From Desulfobacterales bacterium (GTDB lineage: Bacteria; Desulfobacterota; Desulfobacteria; Desulfobacterales; C00003060): 9,890 nt of DNA. Every line of letters starts with the position of its first letter. Position 1 is the stretch's first letter. Under the pieces are notes generated by a model, which was not told the origin of the DNA, made no database searches, and saw nothing but the letters and a program-made list of their open reading frames with translations. The translations under genes were made by a program, and so were the position numbers. The stretch spans positions 1-9,890 of the forward strand of contig DAOVOU010000042.1 of the NCBI GenBank assembly GCA_030629475.1. Reading direction: 5' to 3'. Of this stretch, positions 7,756 through 9,890 are shown one piece after another.

Positions 7756-8106
7756 ATGAAAGAGATCTATGAATTGGATGTTTACAAACTGTCTGAAGAG
7801 CTTTCTGATTTGATTTGGTATGGTTTTGATGCTTGGCCCAGAAAAGTTCAGCAAACCATCGGATATCAGATCATTCGATCGGCGGATAGTATTGCGGCAA
7901 ATCTTGCAGAGGGGTACGGGCGTTATACCCCTGCTGACAGAAAGCTTTTTTATCGTTATGCAAGAGGATCATTCGAAGAAACCAAAGCATGGCTGCGCAA
8001 GCTCATCCGCAGAAAGGTTATCGCAGACAAAGAGATCCATAAGTATACGGGAATTATTGATGCACTTGGCCCAAAACTAAACGCTTTTATCAGGAGCACG
8101 AAATAG
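7756..8106 (+). CDS. Four-helix-bundle protein (bAvd / 23S rRNA-intervening-sequence protein family)
   Basis: A 116-residue helical protein of the S23/bAvd family (TIGR02436, PF05635). Hallmarks are the opening YELDVYKLSEEL, the central IGYQIIRSADSIAANLAEGYGR, FYRYARGSFEETKAWLRK and a final helix GIIDALGPKLNAFI; length is normal for the family. Members form four-helix bundles, often pentameric. One branch works with diversity-generating retroelements, another is encoded in rRNA intervening sequences, and most, like this one, are orphans of unknown role. Two adjacent ATGs are possible. I prefer 7756, because GGAGGG (7745-7750) is then 5 nt away; ATG 7753 leaves only 2 nt. The gene sits between a kinase and its likely receivers and is flanked by heptamer arrays in inverted orientation, which suggests insertion as a cassette. 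No reverse transcriptase, template repeat or rRNA is near. Confidence 0.93.
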   Translation: MKEIYELDVYKLSEELSDLIWYGFDAWPRKVQQTIGYQIIRSADSIAANLAEGYGRYTPADRKLFYRYARGSFEETKAWLRKLIRRKVIADKEIHKYTGIIDALGPKLNAFIRSTK

Positions 8107-8142
8107 TTTCAAGTTTCAAGTTTCAAGTTTCAAGTTTCAAGT
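8105..8142 (+). repeat. AGTTTCA heptamer array, right flank of the four-helix-bundle gene
   Basis: Five exact AGTTTCA units plus three bases (38 bp) start inside the stop codon (TAG 8104-8106) and end just before the ribosome binding site of the next gene (GAGGAG, 8146-8151). Read on the minus strand the unit is GAAACTT, one base from the GAAACTG unit of the left array. Exact unit identity suggests recent expansion or slippage. Confidence 0.9.
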
Positions 8143-8157
8143 AACGAGGAGCGACAA

Positions 8158-8526
8158 ATGGCAAAAATTCTGATCATAGACGATGAAGAGCAGGTACGGC
8201 TGTACCTTCGGAAGATCCTGGAGCCAGAAGGTCACGAGGTTGAGGAGGCCTCTGACGGAAAGGTAGGCATACGGCTCTACCGCGAGGAACCGGCCGACCT
8301 CATCATTATGGACATCTTCATGCCAGAGAAGGAAGGTTTTGAAACCATCAGGGAACTGAGGCGCGACTATCCCGACGTAAAGATTATCGCCATCTCGGGC
8401 GGAGGAAAGAGGGTCGATTTGGAGATCCTGCCTATGGCGAAGAGGTTTGGCGCTTTGCGCGCCCTGGCCAAACCCTTCACACGGCAAGAGATGCTCGATG
8501 CGGTGCAGGAGGTGTTGAATCTGTAA
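8158..8526 (+). CDS. CheY-like single-domain response regulator
   Basis: A 122-residue receiver with nothing attached. It has the acidic pair Asp8/Asp9, phospho-acceptor Asp52 (LIIMDIFMP), Ser80 in the switch position and Lys105 (AKPF), so it should be phosphorylated normally. Stand-alone receivers act by protein contact or as phosphate shuttles or sinks. Lying 52 bp after the four-helix-bundle gene and close to the hybrid kinase, it is a likely partner of that kinase. GAGGAG at 8146-8151, 6 nt before the ATG, fixes the start. The loop after the switch strand (GGGKRVDLEILPMAKRFGA) is a little longer than in CheY, resembling receivers found next to PAS/GAF hybrid kinases. No output domain exists, so the target is unknown. 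Confidence 0.93.
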   Translation: MAKILIIDDEEQVRLYLRKILEPEGHEVEEASDGKVGIRLYREEPADLIIMDIFMPEKEGFETIRELRRDYPDVKIIAISGGGKRVDLEILPMAKRFGALRALAKPFTRQEMLDAVQEVLNL

Positions 8527-8583
8527 GACAGCAAGCGGCAGGAGCTTCAGGCGACACAGTGGGTTGTAGAAATTCCGAGACGT

Positions 8584-8618
8584 ATATTTAGAGGCATGAA
8601 CTGTGCCAGAGAGAGTGG
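8584..8618 (+). promoter_or_regulatory. Sigma-54-like element (copy 2), upstream of the last receiver gene
   Basis: AGGCATGAACTGTGCC (8592-8607) keeps GG (8593-8594), 10 bases, GC (8605-8606) and fits the degenerate -24 form GGCAYR. It matches 32 of 35 bases of copy 1 at 4017-4051. The C-to-T change breaks one Watson-Crick pair of the palindrome to a G-T wobble but keeps the sigma-54 pattern. A start near 8618 would give a leader of about 65 nt to ATG 8685, a normal promoter distance. Confidence 0.5.
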
Positions 8619-8684
8619 CAGGCATAAATCTTGAATACAGAATGCCTCTCCAGCCGGAAGTCCAAATCTGAGGAGGAAGGAAAG

Positions 8685-9278
8685 ATGCAACACAAGGTGC
8701 TATTCGTGGACGATGAACCCAACGTGACCAAAGCGTTGAAGCGCGCCCTTCGCACAGAGCCTTACGATATCTTAAGTGCAGGTTCGGCAGACGAGGCCCT
8801 TGAAATCCTGGAGCGCGAATCCGTGGATGTGGTCGTTTCAGACGAAAACATGCCCGGCATGACCGGATCGGAATTTCTTGCTGTCGTATATGAGAAATAC
8901 CCGGACACGATCCGAATCATCTTGACAGGCCATGCAAGCCTGGATGTGGCTATTCGTGCCATCAACGAGGGAGAAATTTATCGGTTCTTTACCAAGCCCT
9001 GGAACGACGTCGATCTTGCCATCACCATTCGCCAGGCCCTTCAACAGAAGGATCTGATCGAGGACAGTCGAAGGCTGCTGAAAATGGCCAGACACCAGTC
9101 CGCGATTCTGCAAGATCTCGAAAAAGAACACCCTGGGCTTACGAGTGTGAGAAAAGATGCCAGCGGGAGGATTATCATAGAGGATGAAGATTGCGACTTC
9201 GACGCCCTGATCGAACAGATAAATGAGGAGGTAACAAAGGCCGAGGAGTTCTTCTCACAACCTCCCACCAAAACATGA
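8685..9278 (+). CDS. RpfG-type receiver protein with acidic C-terminal extension, no output domain
   Basis: A 197-residue response regulator. The receiver (about 1-122) has Asp9/Asp10, phospho-acceptor Asp53 (VVSDENMPGMTG), Thr81 (ILTGHAS) and Lys104 (FFTKPWND). The DENMPGMTG... GEIYRFFTKPWND style is typical of receivers that usually precede HD-GYP or similar output domains. Here a helical linker (about 118-148) leads instead to a short tail, GRIIIEDEDCDFDAL then IEQINEEVTKAEEFF, rich in Asp and Glu. It matches no output domain I know and may be a protein-contact helix. AGGAGG (8671-8676) 8 nt before ATG 8685 fixes the start; an in-frame TTG at 8631 would add 18 poor residues and has no such site. 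It is the last gene of the plus-strand cluster, 158 bp after the CheY-like gene, with its own candidate promoter. Confidence 0.92.
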   Translation: MQHKVLFVDDEPNVTKALKRALRTEPYDILSAGSADEALEILERESVDVVVSDENMPGMTGSEFLAVVYEKYPDTIRIILTGHASLDVAIRAINEGEIYRFFTKPWNDVDLAITIRQALQQKDLIEDSRRLLKMARHQSAILQDLEKEHPGLTSVRKDASGRIIIEDEDCDFDALIEQINEEVTKAEEFFSQPPTKT

Positions 9279-9312
9279 AACCCAATCCACAAGTTTGGCT
9301 CAAGCACAATCT

Positions 9313-9492
9313 GGTTACAATGCTCTGCGTTGTAACCCTGGCCCAGACCTGGCCTATAGCCTGAGTAGACTGATTCAGGTACCTTGCGCCAGGGCAGGCC
9401 CAAACCGCTGGACGCTCTGCGTCCAATACAGATTGTTTTTTCCAAGACGCAGAGCGTCTGATGGAATACGTTCCCACGCAGAGCGTAGGAAC
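9313..9492. repeat. Cluster of four hairpins, three built on the core ACGCAGAGCGT
   Basis: Hairpin 1 is GGTTACAA (9313-9320)/TTGTAACC (9330-9337) with GCTCTGCG in its loop. Hairpin 2 is GGACGC-TCT-GCGTCC (9410-9424). Hairpin 3 is AGACGC-AGA-GCGTCT (9445-9459). Hairpin 4 is GTTCCCACGC-AGA-GCGTAGGAAC (9470-9492, one mismatch). Hairpins 2 and 3 are also 13-bp perfect inverted copies of each other (9411-9423 and 9446-9458). Palindromes of the GTTCCCACGC...GCGTGGGAAC type are recurrent dispersed intergenic repeats in several proteobacterial lineages; this is recalled, not searched. Confidence 0.75.
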
Positions 9493-9608
9493 AAAATGGC
9501 CGATGTTGTGACCGAGGCCGGAGGAATCGCCCACCTCTCTTCTTATTGACCTGCCAAATCCAATCTGTTACGTAAGGCAATCTGACAAAATTCCACCTGT
9601 GCGGTTAC

Positions 9609-9787
9609 TCAAAAAATCCCCCTAAACCTGCCCGCCACCCGCCTGCCAGCGCCAGGTACAGGAGGCAGCTTCAATGCCGGCATGCGTGGCAATGGCGGGC
9701 AGGTTGCCGTGCATGCCGGCATTGTAGCTCCCCTGCGAGCGAGGCGTTGGCAGGCGGGTCCCCCTATAATAAAGGGGGACTTTTTGG
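9609..9787. mobile_element. MITE-like palindromic element, non-coding
   Basis: The ends are inverted: TCAAAAAATCCCCCT (9609-9623) against the reverse complement of 9773-9787, 13 of 15 matching. Inside, CCCGCCTGCCAGCGCC (9638-9653) pairs with 9743-9758 with one wobble. A central hairpin of about 25 bp (9667-9729) contains a perfect 14-bp stem, CAATGCCGGCATGC (9672-9685)/9711-9724, then two wobbles and GGCAA/TTGCC, with an 11-nt loop. No protein is encoded. A non-autonomous element or a REP-like dispersed repeat is likely; flanking target duplications are not obvious. Confidence 0.65.
9758..9785 (+). terminator. Intrinsic-terminator-like hairpin within the palindromic element
   Basis: GTCCCCCT (9758-9765) and AGGGGGAC (9773-9780) form a perfect 8-bp GC-rich stem with loop ATAATAA, followed by TTTTT (9781-9785). 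It would stop plus-strand transcripts arriving from the receiver gene, although it lies about 480 bp after that stop codon and may simply be part of the repeat. Confidence 0.5.
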
Positions 9788-9800
9788 CCAAAAGCCGGTT

Positions 9801-9821
9801 CCCCCCTTTGAAAAAGAGGGG
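9801..9821. repeat. CCCCCCTTT/AAAGAGGGG hairpin
   Basis: CCCCCCTTT (9801-9809) pairs with AAAGAGGGG (9813-9821) with one bulge. Sequences of the kind CCCCCTTTGAAAAAGGGGG are frequent dispersed repeats in Desulfobacterota-like genomes (recalled pattern). It lies directly after the MITE-like element and may be a second, nested repeat. Confidence 0.5.
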
Positions 9822-9890
9822 TTAGGGGCATAAGCGCTAAGTTATTTTTGCACCGGATGGACTGTGGAAGGTTTACTGAAAAAAATGAAC

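Larger units (their letters stand above)
9279..9890. other. Gene-free, repeat-filled intergenic region
   Basis: No frame here has a ribosome binding site together with protein-like composition. The region holds the hairpin cluster (9313-9492), the palindromic element (9609-9787) and a poly-C/poly-G hairpin (9801-9821). Between 9493 and 9608 I see nothing recognisable. The last bases include ATG at 9885 with GGAAGG at 9866-9871, too far upstream (13 nt) to call a start. Confidence 0.6.

Noticed and set aside
6949..7854. 301-codon open frame on the minus strand
   Set aside because: It lies antisense to the kinase HATPase and receiver domains, which have all catalytic motifs; its translation shows no domain.
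7753..8142. Diversity-generating retroelement suggested by the bAvd family name
   Set aside because: No reverse transcriptase, template/variable repeat pair or target gene is visible; most family members are orphans.
9295..9549. 84-codon open frame on the plus strand
   Set aside because: It reads straight through four hairpin repeats and its composition is repeat-driven.
9041..9580. 179-codon open frame on the minus strand
   Set aside because: It overlaps the receiver gene and the palindrome cluster, has no ribosome binding site and no recognisable protein features.

Overview
The window is a chromosomal signal-transduction locus from a Gram-negative bacterium with many sensor kinases. It carries two very large hybrid histidine kinases, two stand-alone receiver proteins, a four-helix-bundle (bAvd/S23-type) protein, a small membrane peptide and a broken PAS-domain gene, with many short palindromic and tandem repeats between and inside them. 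The style (PAS/GAF-rich hybrid kinases, receiver-only regulators, sigma-54-like promoters, heptamer arrays next to a four-helix-bundle gene, poly-C/poly-G palindromes) suggests a Desulfobacterota-like ('deltaproteobacterial') genome. No rRNA or housekeeping marker is present, so this placement is inference.

Layout. Positions 1-3125 (minus strand) hold the first 1041 codons of a soluble hybrid kinase: three PAS domains, HisKA, HATPase and three receivers, the last cut by the window edge. Two of its receivers contain in-frame insertions of one 31-bp repeat. Positions 3126-3406 are a repeat-bearing intergenic region. Positions 3407-3505 encode a 32-residue single-span membrane peptide with a strong ribosome binding site. 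Positions 3515-3994 (minus) hold a PAS gene remnant without a good start. Positions 3995-4275 are a structured leader with a sigma-54-like element, a long hairpin and a dispersed palindrome. Positions 4276-7719 encode a membrane-anchored PAS-GAF-GAF-GAF hybrid kinase, followed in the same direction by the four-helix-bundle gene (to 8106), a CheY-like receiver (8158-8526) and a receiver with an acidic C-terminal extension (8685-9278). Positions 9279-9890 contain no convincing gene but two blocks of elaborate palindromes.

How it fits together. The plus-strand genes look like one phosphorelay: the membrane kinase autophosphorylates on His783, passes phosphate to its own receiver (Asp1073) and plausibly to the two free receivers. 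None of the proteins in the window has a recognisable DNA-binding or enzymatic output domain and no Hpt protein is visible, so the final output must lie elsewhere or act by protein-protein contact. A second copy of the sigma-54-like element precedes the last receiver gene, suggesting that this gene and the kinase are co-controlled.

The most unusual signals are: (i) a 31-bp repeat present three times inside one kinase gene, in all three reading frames and always open; (ii) the four-helix-bundle gene bounded by heptamer arrays in inverted orientation, as if it were a cassette dropped into the operon, with one array supplying the stop codon of the upstream kinase; (iii) the duplicated 35-bp sigma-54-like element; and (iv) a 179-bp MITE-like palindrome with competing secondary structures.
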